A stretch of 64,000 nucleotides of DNA from Combretum micranthum (GCA_024138025.1 JAMXBD010000024.1:310001-374000), one strand, 5' to 3'. Shown: positions 1 through 11,001, counted from the stretch's first letter. A program made the numbers and translations. Notes: generated from the letters alone by a model not told the origin.

Positions 1-562
1 CATTGGGGTAAGTGCAAGGGACCACCTAACACAATATAACACGGATAACCTTAAAATTAGTCGCTTAAGTACTCAAGACATCATAGCTACAAACAAAAAT
101 GTGATGGATTCAAACTTGAAATGACTATTAATGATGACAAAGAATTCTTATCAGAGCAAAGTGCCGAAATGAGTTTAAAAAAAAAAAAAAAAAAGTAAGT
201 AACATATCTTCAGATGCTTCAAATGATGGCCACCTACCTGAAGATGGTTCACCAAGGTTATCTTCGTATAAATTTTTATTTCCTTATTATATAACATCAT
301 TTAATGTTTTCAATAATTTCAGAAGTGTTTTTTAGACCATAATAATTTAATAGTTGAGACACATCAAATGACTATGGATTGGTGTCGATGAAAATTGGGT
401 TTTCTTTTCTTTTATTTTATTCTTTTCAAAGTTCGGAAGTCTTTTTAATGGAAAACTCTAAAACTGTTGAAGACTCAAGTAGAAAAAACTAGCACACAAA
501 AAATTTTAGTTTTAGAAATAGAAGATTCTATTACTATAAGTCAAAAATCAATCTTAGAAGAC

Positions 563-604
563 TTTTAGAGATAGAAATTTTATCATAAATTTTTATCTCT
601 AAAA
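563..604. repeat. Short inverted repeat (hairpin)
   Basis: The 18-base arms at 563-580 and 587-604 are complementary except for one position and enclose a 6-base loop. The arm core is TTTTAGAGATAGAAATTT. It could be the centre of a decayed MITE, but I could not place terminal repeats or a target duplication around it. Confidence 0.6.
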
Positions 605-1673
605 TCATTATCGCTAATTTTTATAGAGATAAATTTATTATTCATTGCAAATTTGCAACATAATTTCAATCGCTAATAATAGTAAAATTTGTCTCTGGTT
701 CATTGTAAATTATAAAAATGTATATATAAATAAAAAAATTTCTATCGCAAATATATTTCTACTTTAAGATTAATTATTCGTAAATACTCATTTAAAATAT
801 AATAAATAAAATTACTTCATTGCAAATATGTATGTGATTTTAATATTAATTATAATAAATTTCCATTTGCCTCCTTACACTTAGTCCTTCTCATGAGGTC
901 ACCCATCATGGAATGCTCTACACTAAGCGCACTTAATCGTGATGTTTTGACAAGCTCTAAACCAATGCTCTAATTTATATCTTTATGATTAAAGTTCCAC
1001 TATTATTTATTTAAAAGATACTACAATTACGTATCCCTAATGAATAATTGCTAACTTAATTTACTAATATTAATTTTATAAGTTTCATTTTACCCATTTT
1101 TTAATGATTTTCATCGATGTTTTATTAAAATAATAATTAATGTTTATATATTTTTATTTGACAAGTTTACATTGTATACTAATTATTTTATATTGTATAT
1201 TTTATACTGTATTTTTAACTAGTATATTATAATTTTTTTACCTAATAAGTTATTATTAAAAAAATATTATATATTATGTAAATATAAATATGATTATAAA
1301 GATAAATTTGTATATATATTTAATGATATATGTAACAATTACACCTTTTACAATACTTATTTTATGTCCTATATTATATTTTTACGAAATATATATTATT
1401 TTTTAAATAGTTTGTTGTTAGTTGTTACACTTAAGATATTATATAAAACTTATGAATATATAGTTTGTTTAATATATATAATAAATATAAAAAATTGAAA
1501 ACTGAGAAGCAAAACTTATTTTCCCCTTTAATACATCACTGTTATAAATTTCGAATGTTCTCAAATTTTCATATGAAGATTGGCAACACACGTTATATTA
1601 ATTATATATATTAATCTCTATGGTATATTATTTTAGTTTATAATTGAATATATATAAATCCGTCTAGATAAAT

Positions 1674-1918
1674 ATGTTAAAGACAATGGACGAGGTTCAA
1701 TTAGAAAAATCAATCGTCCAGTACCCATCATCGTGCCTTCCCCAGCAGGCAAGAAGAATCCCCATGACAAGAGGTTGCTTGTACGACAGAAAGATAGAAG
1801 ATCCACCTCTGCCATGGCCGAAACACCACCATGCACTGTTCCTCCTAATTGCCTTTTTATTTTATTATATTTCTTCCTTTTTGAAACAGGTGAATGTGAC
1901 ACTACTCTAACTTTATGA
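1674..1918 (+). other. Possible exon-like patch, unassigned
   Basis: This patch is less AT-rich than its surroundings and is open in two forward frames for 60 to 78 codons. One reading is basic and then strongly hydrophobic near its end. I recognise no domain. The 3' part has an AG/GT-containing stretch that could act as a splice site, but no partner exon is visible. It may be a remnant of a host exon or chance, and I would not annotate it as a gene without transcript evidence. Confidence 0.12.
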
Positions 1919-3003
1919 TCAATTATTATGAATTAGAATCTCAAACTACTATCTTTTGTATATCACAAGCTTCTCTAGTTTTATATACCGCGTGTGTTCC
2001 GTGTACTTAATGAAAACTTAATACCTAAGTATGTGATATCAAATATTCCCAAGGAATACTCGTGTCCTAAATTGATAAATCAAAAAACTGTTTGTTACGA
2101 CTCGAGCCTTTAGGGAAAAAGATATAACCACACATTAATTTAATATCTATGAATGGTGAAAAGACAAATAATAAATATTCTTTGCATATCGTCGCTTAAT
2201 ATCATATAATAATGCTTTCCGATGGTCATTTGTTTAGCAGATGGGCCTTTTTCTTTTCTTCATGTTTTTCCAAAACAAAAAAAAAAAAAAAAAGAGAGTA
2301 AAATAGACCTTCAAAAGAAAAAACGGCCATCGCATTATGGTCTATTTTGGAATGATCTGTTCAATATAGCCTTCAAAGTTGCAAAATGGACGTTCCATTT
2401 AATTCAAACTAATAAATCATTCATTGATTATAATCCCTTGTAAGCAGGGTTAAATCATTTTCTAAAAACAAACGTCACAGGCACATAACAAGTCCTATGC
2501 AATAACAATTGTTAACGTAGTGCTACAAAAACACAAAACCGATAATAGCAAATACAAGGAAAAAAAGAAGCGAAAAGCATTTCTATGTGAAAAATCATGG
2601 AATTACAACTATATTCCTATGGTAGAAACATTCGTGGGAATAAATGAAATAGAATGTGTACATAGCATTCTATAAAAAGAATACCCTTAAATATAAAAGA
2701 TAAATGAGATAAAATAAAATTACTTCTAAAAAATGCTTCTAGTAATAGATAGTGAAGTAGAATCACATCCAACGTGAAAGTGTGATGATGTGATTCGATT
2801 TCAAATCTATTCCATATGAGATGTGTCATAACAATACATTTGGTTTGCATATTGAATAAGTTACAAATATTGTTACAACCCATAAGGAATAGGGTAGAGA
2901 AATAATTACTACTACTTTATCATTATTTTTGTTAATGGTACTACCATCTTATTTGATTTCAACTAAAATGACATTAATAATAGATTTGACATATAGTTAA
3001 AAT

Positions 3004-3202
3004 TAGAAGTGAGCAAGTAACCTTCTTATATATGGTTCCTACCCATACCCCGTTCAATCAGGTAAGATTCAGGTGGGTATTAAGGGTTATAAGATAGGAT
3101 ACAAGTATAAATTTTCTAAAAACCTGCTCTCGTGCGGCAAGATACTATTATAAGGTTTTCATACACTGTAGTTACCCTAGAACCTATATTTTGACATCTC
3201 TA
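3004..3202. mobile_element. Decayed hAT-like MITE (tentative)
   Basis: The left end reads TAGAAGTGAGCAAG and the right end, read on the minus strand, TAGAGATGTCAAAA. Both resemble hAT-type termini of the TAGGGRTGNCAA kind, and the interior holds the GGGTA-rich text often seen in such elements. The candidate 8-bp flanks match only partly, so the boundaries are uncertain. About 200 bp long with no coding capacity. Confidence 0.35.
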
Positions 3203-3821
3203 GTGTTAAGTTCCCAAAATATAGGACTTGAAATTGCCTCGGTCGGGAGTGAGGTGGGTCCCTACTAGTTGACTCACTAGATCCGAACCAGGTCGGTTCA
3301 GGTCCTACCTCCCACTTTTTTTTTTTTCCTCAAATTAACAAGGAAACAAATTTATTGATTTAAAAGAAAACTTCAAACTTAAATTATAAGTTGGGCCTAA
3401 GAATATATTACTACTATCAAAGATGTGTAATTTTTTATATACAAATATACCCTCTTTAAGTTGAAACATTAAGAATGTGGGATTAGAATAATACTCTAAA
3501 AGAGTAGATTTTACAAAAGAAAAGGAAGTCACATATTGTGTAAAAGTGAGATTGCTCTTTTAGAGGATCTGTACATAAAGCACGAAATGTGTTTTTAAAT
3601 TATATATATTACATATGTTATTATTAACAATGCATGAAATACTTGTGAATATATAATAATTTTTATTCACATGAAAAATAGTCTAAATAATAATTCAACT
3701 CTTCTTTACTTTATACTTTATTTTTGTCTTCATTTTTTTATATTTATCATAAATAATACATATTTATATTATTTTTATTAAGAGAGAGGATCTGTTTGAA
3801 CCCATTTGTTCCACAAGCATA
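3203..3821. other. AT-rich intergenic DNA
   Basis: No gene is seen. The stretch 3228-3318 is GC-richer and has several GGTTC/GAACC-like words, so it may belong to another decayed DNA transposon. The rest is AT-rich with many stops. Confidence 0.5.
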
Positions 3822-3829
3822 GACATCAT
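3822..3829. repeat. hAT target-site duplication, left copy
   Basis: CACAAGCA directly precedes the left terminus of the element at 3830 and is repeated exactly at 4704-4711. An 8-bp duplication is the signature of hAT transposition. Confidence 0.9.
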
Positions 3830-4703
3830 CACAGGTCAGTTATGAAATGAAAATTGACTCGAAATTTCACCAATGGTTCCTAAAGCTGGAACCGGTCGAA
3901 GGATGGAGGGTTTAAACAGGCTAAGAACCTATCGGTTCTAACATGTCTAGTCGGTTCTAACATGTCTAGTTAGTTCTAACATGTCTTTCTAGTTCCACCT
4001 CCAAAAACCACTTGACTTGGCAGTTTAGCAACCGCTGATTTAAGAACCAACTAAAGAATCGATAATTCCCACAATTCCATGCCACAAAATTTTTAAAAAA
4101 GAAAATAAAAGAAAAAAGGATGAAATAAAATTATAAATAAATTATAAATAAAAAAATATTTAAATTATTTTCACGTTAATAATAAAATTTTATTTCCTAT
4201 TCACAACATTTAATGTGTTATTATTAATAATATAAGTAATCAATATATTTGGAATTATATGTTGTTGAGTTTATATATACTTTTAACCAAATTAGACTTT
4301 TCTTTCTTAACAATGTGAGATTTGTATTTGTGTTTGTAGGATTTACTTGTATATTTATTTTAGGTCTGACATTACTAACATGACAACTAAAAAACGTATA
4401 AGTAATTGTATAAAGATAAATGCATAATTGTAAAATTTCTTTTTACAAATGGGATATATTCAATTATTTCTAGGTCCATGTTATTTTAAGTTAAAAGTTT
4501 GTTTTGCATTTTTTTTTTACTTAAATTAGGTTATTTAATTATTTTTTTTAATTTCACATTTCCTAATTTTATGGTAACCGAAACCGAACCGTAGGAACTA
4601 GAGCGGCTCCCAGGGATTCGATTTCAGTTCCATCAATTTTTGAATCAGGATTGAGTGGTTTAAGTCCGGTTCTAGACCGGAACTAACACCATGACGACAT
4701 CTA
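3830..4703. mobile_element. Non-autonomous hAT-type transposon, 874 bp
   Basis: The element begins TAGACATCATCACAGG and ends, on the minus strand, TAGATGTCGTCATGG. The two termini differ only at C/T and A/G positions, as expected if an original CG-containing repeat lost CpG to CA on one side and TG on the other. The flanks are a perfect 8-bp duplication, CACAAGCA. Inside are GGTTC/GAACC-rich subterminal zones, a three-copy 19-bp repeat and an AT-rich centre. There is no transposase reading frame, so it would need a hAT transposase supplied from elsewhere. Family assignment rests on duplication length and terminus form. Confidence 0.9.
3933..3989 (+). repeat. Three-copy 19-bp tandem repeat in hAT subterminal region
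   Basis: The word CGGTTCTAACATGTCTAGT occurs at 3933 and 3952 and in a diverged form at 3971. Subterminal repeats of this sort are common in hAT elements, where the transposase binds. The role here is inferred. Confidence 0.7.
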
Positions 4704-4711
4704 CACAAGCA
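4704..4711. repeat. hAT target-site duplication, right copy
   Basis: CACAAGCA, identical to 3822-3829. Confidence 0.9.
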
Positions 4712-5790
4712 GACTTGATGTAGTAGATTCGAACTCAACTATTGGAAATGGCTACCTATACTGTAATATAAAGGGTTCAAGTTCAAAGGTATCATGAATA
4801 TATCTAGTTAAATGTTATAAAATAATGTTATTGTATAAGAAAGAAAAAATAATAATATCAATTTTTATTATTATACCACTTTTAATCAAAACTTTTATTC
4901 TTATATCACCTTTCGAAAATTTTTATTATAAAAGGATTTGTATTATATTAATCCAAAAGAATTTTTTTTATAAGAAAAACTATGATTATATGTTTATACA
5001 TGAACTCCCAAATTCATTATACAAAAACTGTAGACAAAATTCTTATATCTAAATATAAATTTCTATTGCAAAAATTATCTCTACAAATTCTATTTATAGA
5101 GATATTGGATCTATTTGTTTCATCTTGTTCTAGTTGTTTTGACATCTTATTGTTTTCATTTTCAAATAGATATTTGTTAATAAATAGATACAAATAAAAA
5201 ACATGTATTTTTATTCATATACAGATCAAATAGATAAAATATTGATAAAAATCAAATGTATATCAAAATAAGATAAGATACAAATCAAAATCAGATAATA
5301 TAAATAGATCCTATGGCTATTTTTCTATTTTTCTATCATAGAATTTCTATCTGTAAAGGTTTGTTTATCATGTGAGACCAATTACTATAGAAGTTGCTCC
5401 AAAATTTTTTTATTCTGGAATTCATTTCATGTTATGCAGATTTGTTCAATATCATATAAATAGGTTCAACATGTACTTATTGTAAGTTTCAACTTTCACA
5501 TAAATAGATTCTGGATATTGCATAACTTATGATATTAACAAATTACTTTTCAAATTTCTTTTGACATCTTATTTATAGTGACTATATGAAAATAAAATAA
5601 TTTTACATATTACATGAAACCTTGTGAAAAACTGTGATTGAAATTTAAGGGAGAAAGAAAGAAAAAAGGAAAAATATAAAGATTTCAGAATGAAATATAT
5701 AAGTTTCACACGACACCTTGTACCTGTAAGTTTTACAGAATATAAGGTAAGAAACAATGTATTGTAAGGTAGATTTTAGGTATAAAATTT
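4712..5790. other. AT-rich stretch with a possible MITE
   Basis: No gene. The segment 5107-5311 opens GGATCTATTT and closes AAATAGATCC, a 10-base inverted terminal match that would fit a small MITE; flanking duplications are unclear. A similar but diverged text (Ctagt-gttttgacatcttatttt, then AAATAGATATTTGTTAA) recurs at about 24380-24560, which supports a dispersed repeat. Confidence 0.4.
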
Positions 5791-5795
5791 CATAC
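5791..5795. repeat. Target-site duplication of Ogre-like element, left
   Basis: CATAC precedes the TG of the left LTR and recurs immediately after the CA of the right LTR at 20801-20805, so the element is bounded at single-base resolution. Confidence 0.93.
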
Positions 5796-5900
5796 TGTAG
5801 ACACCCAATTTTTGCCCAATTAATTGAGGCTTAAATTTAATTAAACTCATTTTTCCAAAAGCCTTAAGTATTGATGAAGTTGACTAAGTAATCAAGGCAC

Positions 5901-5985
5901 AGGCCAAATGGCCTGTTGGTTAAATACATTGACCCAAACACACACTCAAGCTCAAGGACACAGGTTCAAACCCTAGCAAAGGCAA
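5901..5985 (+). other. tRNA-like / SINE-like segment within the LTR
   Basis: TGGCCTGTTGG at 5909-5919 resembles the box A of RNA polymerase III promoters, and GGTTCAAACCC at 5963-5973 resembles box B. The spacing of about 54 bases start to start fits tRNA genes and SINE heads. The text is kept in the right LTR (18478-18560), with one base lost just after the box B core. It could be a captured SINE head or chance similarity. No clover-leaf that closes well was found. Confidence 0.4.
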
Positions 5986-6427
5986 ATTTTTGCCTTTTTA
6001 TCATCTTATTTTTGCCTTTTCATCTTTCTCAAAGTGACTTTTTGCCTTACTTTGCATCAATTTTTAACTGACAAAACATCATTAATTATTAAAATTGATG
6101 ATGCCATTGCAAAGTAGTTATGGAATATGAAAGATTAGTGCACAATTCATGTGTAAAAACAACCCAAAAGTCACAAAATTCGTGCTAAAAAAATTGAAAA
6201 AAAATGCAATTTGTGAGACTTCAATTATCCATTAATGAGAATTGATGAAATTGGACAATTAATCTACCCACATTGAATGATTTGATGAAGAATATGAAAG
6301 ATTAATCATCAATTCATTAGTTTGAAACAAATTAAACACGAATTTTCGAATTAAATTCGTGAAAATAAAGAGGCAAAAATCGATTCGTTTTCGAAACTAT
6401 ACGAAACGTAAAATTGAGCTTGCAACC

Positions 6428-6435
6428 TATAAATA
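6428..6435 (+). promoter_or_regulatory. TATA box of the left LTR
   Basis: TATAAATA in the context CCTATAAATAGGG is a good plant TATA element. Transcription would start about 30 bases downstream, which places U3 before roughly 6460. The right LTR has lost the second half of this box (CCTATAAGGGG near 19001). Confidence 0.7.
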
Positions 6436-6679
6436 GGGGGTACTAGGATCAAAAGGCACAAGTCAATTTCGAAGAAACACACACATAACAATATCAATTC
6501 GGAATTTTCGAATTTAGGATGTAGGATTCGAATTTTTCAAATTCGAAGTGATTGGATCAGATTTGATCCAAATTGAGTGGTTTGGGAGTGTTAGAAACGA
6601 GTTTTGATTGTTTTAGTGTGTTTGGATTTGATCAAATTGCTCAATATCATCTCTGCAAATTTTTTTTTATTTTTTTCTG

Positions 6680-7185
6680 AACAACCGCCGGCGACCACCA
6701 CCGGAGCCGCCCCTTGCCGCCGTTCTGGGTGTACGCCACCACCTTCAGGAGATCCGCCGTCGCACCAGGAGTCGGGCCGACAAGCTTTCAGCCGCCACCA
6801 ACCACCACAGCCGCCGGAATCAGCCCCGAAACGCCGCGACTTCATCTTCTTCACCCGTCGGAGCTCCGAGATCCGACCCGAAGATCCGAACCCAACCCGG
6901 TCGGTCATCGGTCAACGGTCATCGGTCAACGGTCAAACAGATCAGACGGCCTAGATTCAATCAAGCAGATCAGACGGTCCAGATTCAATCAAGCAGATCA
7001 GACGCACCAGATTCAATCAAGCAGATCAGACGGCCCAGATTCAATCAAGCAGATCAGATGGCCCAGATTTGATCAAAGTGATCAACGCCTCAGATTGAGT
7101 CAACGAGATCAGACGGCTAAGATCGGTCTTCAGATCAGACGATCCAGATCGCGTCCGCTTCATCCAACGGTCCAGGTCAATCCGC
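6680..7185 (+). other. GC-rich patch in LTR leader
   Basis: This patch is strongly GC-rich and proline-codon-rich compared with the AT-rich LTR around it. It is open in two forward frames (6604-6954 and 6714-7217), but the matching frames in the right LTR (19152-19547 and 19276-19692) differ by frameshifts, which argues against selection on a protein. It may be a captured host fragment or a structured RNA leader. It includes the 28-bp tandem array. Confidence 0.55.
6938..7077 (+). repeat. 28-bp tandem repeat, five copies (left LTR)
   Basis: Units start at 6938, 6966, 6994, 7022 and 7050, each opening CAGATCAGACGG or a close variant. A diverged sixth unit follows. The right LTR holds only two such units (19497 and 19525). 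Confidence 0.9.
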
Positions 7186-7743
7186 ATTATTTTATTATTA
7201 GTTTATTATATAATTAATTTCAGAAAATAATAAAAAATAGCAAAAAATAGTAAAAAAATTCATAAAAATTCATAAAAAATTCAGAAAAATTCAGAAAAAT
7301 CAAAATAATTATTTTTCATATAAATTTATTTTTTTTGATATTTTTGATATTTTGAATATTTTTAATGTGTATTTATACATAAATTGCTTTTGGAAATGCA
7401 TATTTAATGCATGAAAAATAATTTTAATATATTATAAAATGTTTTAAATATGTTGTGAGTTTATGTGATGATTAAAAAATAAAAAAATAAAAAATAATAA
7501 TAATGATAATAATAATGATAAAAATAAAATAAAAATGACAAAATTGGATTTTCCACAACCAAAATAAAAAAAAATGATTTTCAAACTTAGAAAAATTATA
7601 TTTTCATAAAATGAAAATCAATTGATTAGATCATAGGATCATCAAAAATGGTTTTCACAAAAATTAAAAATTTAATGAACTTAAAGTGAGAATAGTTCAA
7701 AAATATAAAATTGATCAACAAATTAAAGTTCTTTTTAAAAGAA

Positions 7744-7779
7744 CTACGTTTTGTCTGATCTCGATTAGCGAGTACGTAG
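7744..7779 (+). other. Conserved stem-loop in LTR
   Basis: CTACGT (7744-7749) pairs with ACGTAG (7774-7779), and inside it CTCG (7760-7763) pairs with CGAG (7769-7772). The outer stem is identical in the right LTR at 20234-20269; the inner stem has one change there. Text of the type TACGTAGG in this position is common in Tat-lineage LTRs. A role in RNA packaging, dimerisation or polyadenylation is inferred only. Confidence 0.5.
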
Positions 7780-8323
7780 GTACCTGCGGGGCGACATAAA
7801 AAAAAAATAAATAAAATGTTTTGTTTTTAATATTGTGAATAACTATTTTGTAAATATAAAATACATTTGTTGATATTGATATTCTAAAAAAAATAAAAAT
7901 GAAGAAAAGCACATAAAAAATAAAAAAATGAATAATGTGATTTGTGAATATTATTTCATAATGTTTTATTTGAATTTTTGAGCATATAAAGGATAAATTA
8001 TAAATTTAAAATTCCGAAAGTGGTAACCGATTTGGTTTTAATAGGTTACCCCCGAATCTATGATATCTGGTTTTTTTTTTTTAAAGTTTGATTTTTAAAT
8101 CAAATTTTCGCAGACTAGTAGCTAAGTTAGGATCAACCGACCCATTGATCCTAGCTTTTATTTTTTCCCGATTTATATCGGGTGGCGACTCTAAATCATT
8201 TTCAAAAATTAAAATTTCTCTTAACCCCTAGTCGAGGATTCATGTTAAATGGGTTCGGGTTTAATGTGAATCGGGTTAGGAGAAATGAACCAGATAGTGA
8301 AAAAAAATCCAGGCTCGATAGCT

Positions 8324-8341
8324 TGGAGACTCCACTAGGGA
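8324..8341 (+). other. Primer binding site (tRNA-Arg type)
   Basis: TGGAGACTCCACTAGGGA lies three bases after the LTR end. It matches the complement of the 3' end of a plant tRNA-Arg (expected TGGCGACTCCACTGGGGA) with two differences. Priming by tRNA-Arg is typical of the Ogre group. Confidence 0.85.
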
Positions 8342-8894
8342 TTATCATTTAAATTTTTTCAAAAACAAGAGGGCTAGCCACTTAGGAATTTTAAATTTTG
8401 AATTTATCCTTGCTCAATTTTTGTGAATATGTGATTATTTGTATATTATATTGAATAATTGTTTTTGTAAATATATACTAACCTTACAAATATAAAAAAA
8501 AAGAGTTTGTTTTATGATTTGCACTTGCATTTGCATTAGCATGATTGTGATGCTAGATACGGTCGTACCAGAGCCGTCTTAAGAGCCTAAGCGAGGAGGA
8601 CGAAGTAAGGTCCGGGGGCTGTGGCTTTCCACCCTCTAGATCAAGAAATGTCCTCCCACTCCGGTTTAGTACCACTAAATCGGGGAACCTATAGAACCTT
8701 ACCAAATCATGCATTCATTAGCATGGGATATGACCAACTTTTTCTAAAAAAAAATGGAGTTGAAATATAAAGGTACATATATAAATACTTAAGAAAAAAA
8801 TACTTAAAGAAAATTCTAAAAAAATATAAAAGCTGTCAAAAAATTAAAAAATTTTGTAAATATTAGCTTATACCTTTTAAAAAATTTTCAGAAA
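8342..8894 (+). other. 5' untranslated leader of Ogre-like element
   Basis: About 550 bases with no long frame. The first half is AT-rich; 8560-8700 is GC-richer and may be structured. It ends in an A-rich run directly before the ORF1 start. Confidence 0.6.
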
Positions 8895-10419
8895 ATGATG
8901 TTTTCAACTAACAGTAGCGATAGCTTATGGGCTCGCCTTATTAGAGAAAATCGAGTGGAACCTTTCAAAGATCCAATGCTCCTACTGGACCGATGGTTTG
9001 TCAGTTTTAGTCCGGTCCAAAAGTCATTCATTGAGGATAGATTAGGCCCAATCCTCAGCCTACCAAAGATCCATGTTCCATTCACCATGTTCCGAGCCCT
9101 CACTCATCTATGGGAACCTGAAGAAGTCGTCTTCCGTTTGGGTCAGCATGTACTTAGCCCGACCATTGAGGAATATACTAGACTACTCCAAGCACCTCCT
9201 ACCTCTGAAGGTATCTATGTTCCAAACTTCAAGCATAGCCCGGTCCGTATTATATCAGAATTTTTTGGGATCAAGAGGGGACCGATAATTGAAGCTATCA
9301 ATGATTGCAATGAATATTGCATCCGGCTAACCACACTGATGGACTGGTTTGGAACCCCTGAATACTTTAAAAGCAACCGAGCCACTTTCAGTATACCACT
9401 TGAAGTTTGGGAAGAAAACCGGGTTAATGCCTTCATAGTAGCTGCTTTTGCAACCATTCTCTTCCCTAATGGCAACTTGTTCATCCACTTCCGGGTCATA
9501 GAGCTGGTTTCTCAATATTTAGCTGGCAAATCCTATGTTCCTGCTCTTCTAGCCGAACAAGTCCGTAGTCTGAATCACATCAAGTCTAAAGGACAAGGCA
9601 AGTTCAAAGCAAGCATGCACTTACTGATGGTTTGGTTTGTTAGCCACCTTAAGCACTATGGAAAAGAATTGGCTAATGGATCCCTCATCAGCCTGAAATA
9701 TGATCTCATCCAATCTTTTGTTGAAAGGGTCCATATGGAAGATGATCATCCTCTATGGGATATAATTGCCATTCTTGAAGACATGCCACCTGAAGACATG
9801 ATGTGGCAAGCTCGCTGGTTCAAGAGCCCTGTTGCCATCCTAAGTTGCAAGGAATACATGGCAGTGCCCCTAATTGGACTCACCGGCTGTACTGGTTATT
9901 ATCCCTCAAGTGTTATCAGACAGTATGGTATGCTGCAAGATATTACTGTCAAGCCTAATTTGGAGCAAGTCACTCTAGATTATCTGGATCCAACCAAGAT
10001 ACTACCAGCTAAAGAATTCAAGTTAAATCAAATCCGAGCTATATGGGAAAATAGAGAGGTGAAGCCGGTTTTTGAAGTCGAGCCAGAAAGTAAGGAAACC
10101 AAGAAGTATAGAGCAACCAGGTGGTATGTGGCTAGCCAAATGAAGAAGAATAAGGATATTCAATGAAGCTCCCGATGTCCTTCAACCAGCACCATCAGAA
10201 CCTGACCCTGAAACAACTGCTTACATGGAAGCTGTTTCGGCTCGCCTGGAAGTATGTCACCGAGATTTCCAAGAAAGAGAGAGGGAAATGGTGGATCGCC
10301 TGCAAAGTGCTGGAAGCAGAATTGCATTCTTAGAGGCCGAGTTGAAGGCAGCTCGAAAGAAAATTCTAGCCCTGGAAGACAAGATTGTTTGCCCCACTAA
10401 GACAAGAAGACTGGTTTAG
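8895..10419 (+). CDS. ORF1 protein of Ogre-like element (frameshifted near 10160)
   Basis: A 423-residue frame starts at ATG 8895 and ends at 10166. The sequence continues in the +1 frame, open from about 10160 to the stop at 10417-10419, so the ancestral protein was roughly 505 to 510 residues. The N-terminal two thirds resemble the retrotransposon-associated plant domain seen in Ogre ORF1 proteins (DUF7745-like; hallmark PTIEEYTRLL near residue 95). The C-terminal part after the shift is rich in E, K, R, L and A in heptad-like order and looks like a coiled coil. Function is unknown in the whole lineage. It sits between the primer site and gag, a position specific to Ogre-type elements. Family call comes from memory of the motif. 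Confidence 0.8.
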
Positions 10420-11001
10420 TTTTTAGGTTTAGTCCTTAGAATCAAGGTTCTTTGAAACCATTAGAGTAGTTTTGATTCAGTCACTAGGAAATAAGGTTTC
10501 TAAACCATTAGAAGTTTTTATGTCAAACATTATCTTTTAATACAAATGTTTTTTTTAAAATCATTGGTCAATATCCCCATTTGCATCTGTGTGATAGCAT
10601 ATCTACATTTTGCATATGTATATTAATTCTTTAAAAATATTAATAAAAATAAATGTCCAGGTCTAGCAAATTCGAGTTTAAGTCAAAACTTGAAAGATAG
10701 CGCCCAAGCCGGTTAGGAGCCCTATTGTTACCAGATCCCGAGCTAAGATGTCTAACACCGGGAACAACCCCAGACCAGACCACTGAAAAGACTCAACACC
10801 GTAACAAACCCTCTTGGAATTGCTGAACAGATGCAGGCTTTAACACAAAGTCTTGCACAACTTAAGACCCCCACAACTTCTGAAGAATCCTCAAGGGCAC
10901 AGAAAGGAAAAGAAATTGAGGGAGCTTATTCAGCAAGAGGAGTCACCAAATGAGTTTAATGCGGCTGAGTTGAAGAAAGAACTGGAAGCTCAGGCTAAAG
11001 A
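10420..11001 (+). other. Spacer between ORF1 and gag frame
   Basis: No intact frame. An ATG at 10653 opens 15 codons only. From about 10840 the text is codon-like, and 10915-11030 is open in a frame other than that of gag, so the true Gag N-terminus probably lies upstream of 11002 and has been cut off by a frameshift. Confidence 0.55.

Larger units (their letters stand above)
1..2995. other. AT-rich non-genic stretch
   Basis: No convincing gene is seen on either strand. The DNA is AT-rich with frequent stops in all frames. It contains a poly-A run near 177-194, a hairpin at 563-604 and a less AT-rich patch near 1680-1915, both listed separately. A second A-rich run lies near 2275-2295. Nothing here resembles an LTR end or a transposase. 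Confidence 0.6.
5796..8320 (+). repeat. Left LTR of Ogre-like element
   Basis: The LTR starts TGTAGACACCC and ends GGCTCGATA, where the right LTR has the canonical CA, so the left end carries a C-to-T change. It contains, in order, a tRNA-like segment, a TATA box, a GC-rich patch, a 28-bp tandem repeat (five copies) and a conserved hairpin. It is 98 bp longer than the right LTR; three extra 28-bp units explain 84 of these. Confidence 0.93.

Noticed and set aside
6604..7217. Proline-rich frames of 116 and 167 codons in the left LTR, with counterparts in the right LTR
   Set aside because: The two LTRs differ by frameshifts through these frames, and the apparent length reflects GC richness and the 28-bp repeat. 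Kept only as a compositional feature.
9215..9499. Minus-strand frames across ORF1, gag and pol (for example 94, 122 and 116 codons)
   Set aside because: They are antisense shadows of the plus-strand coding regions and show no domain.
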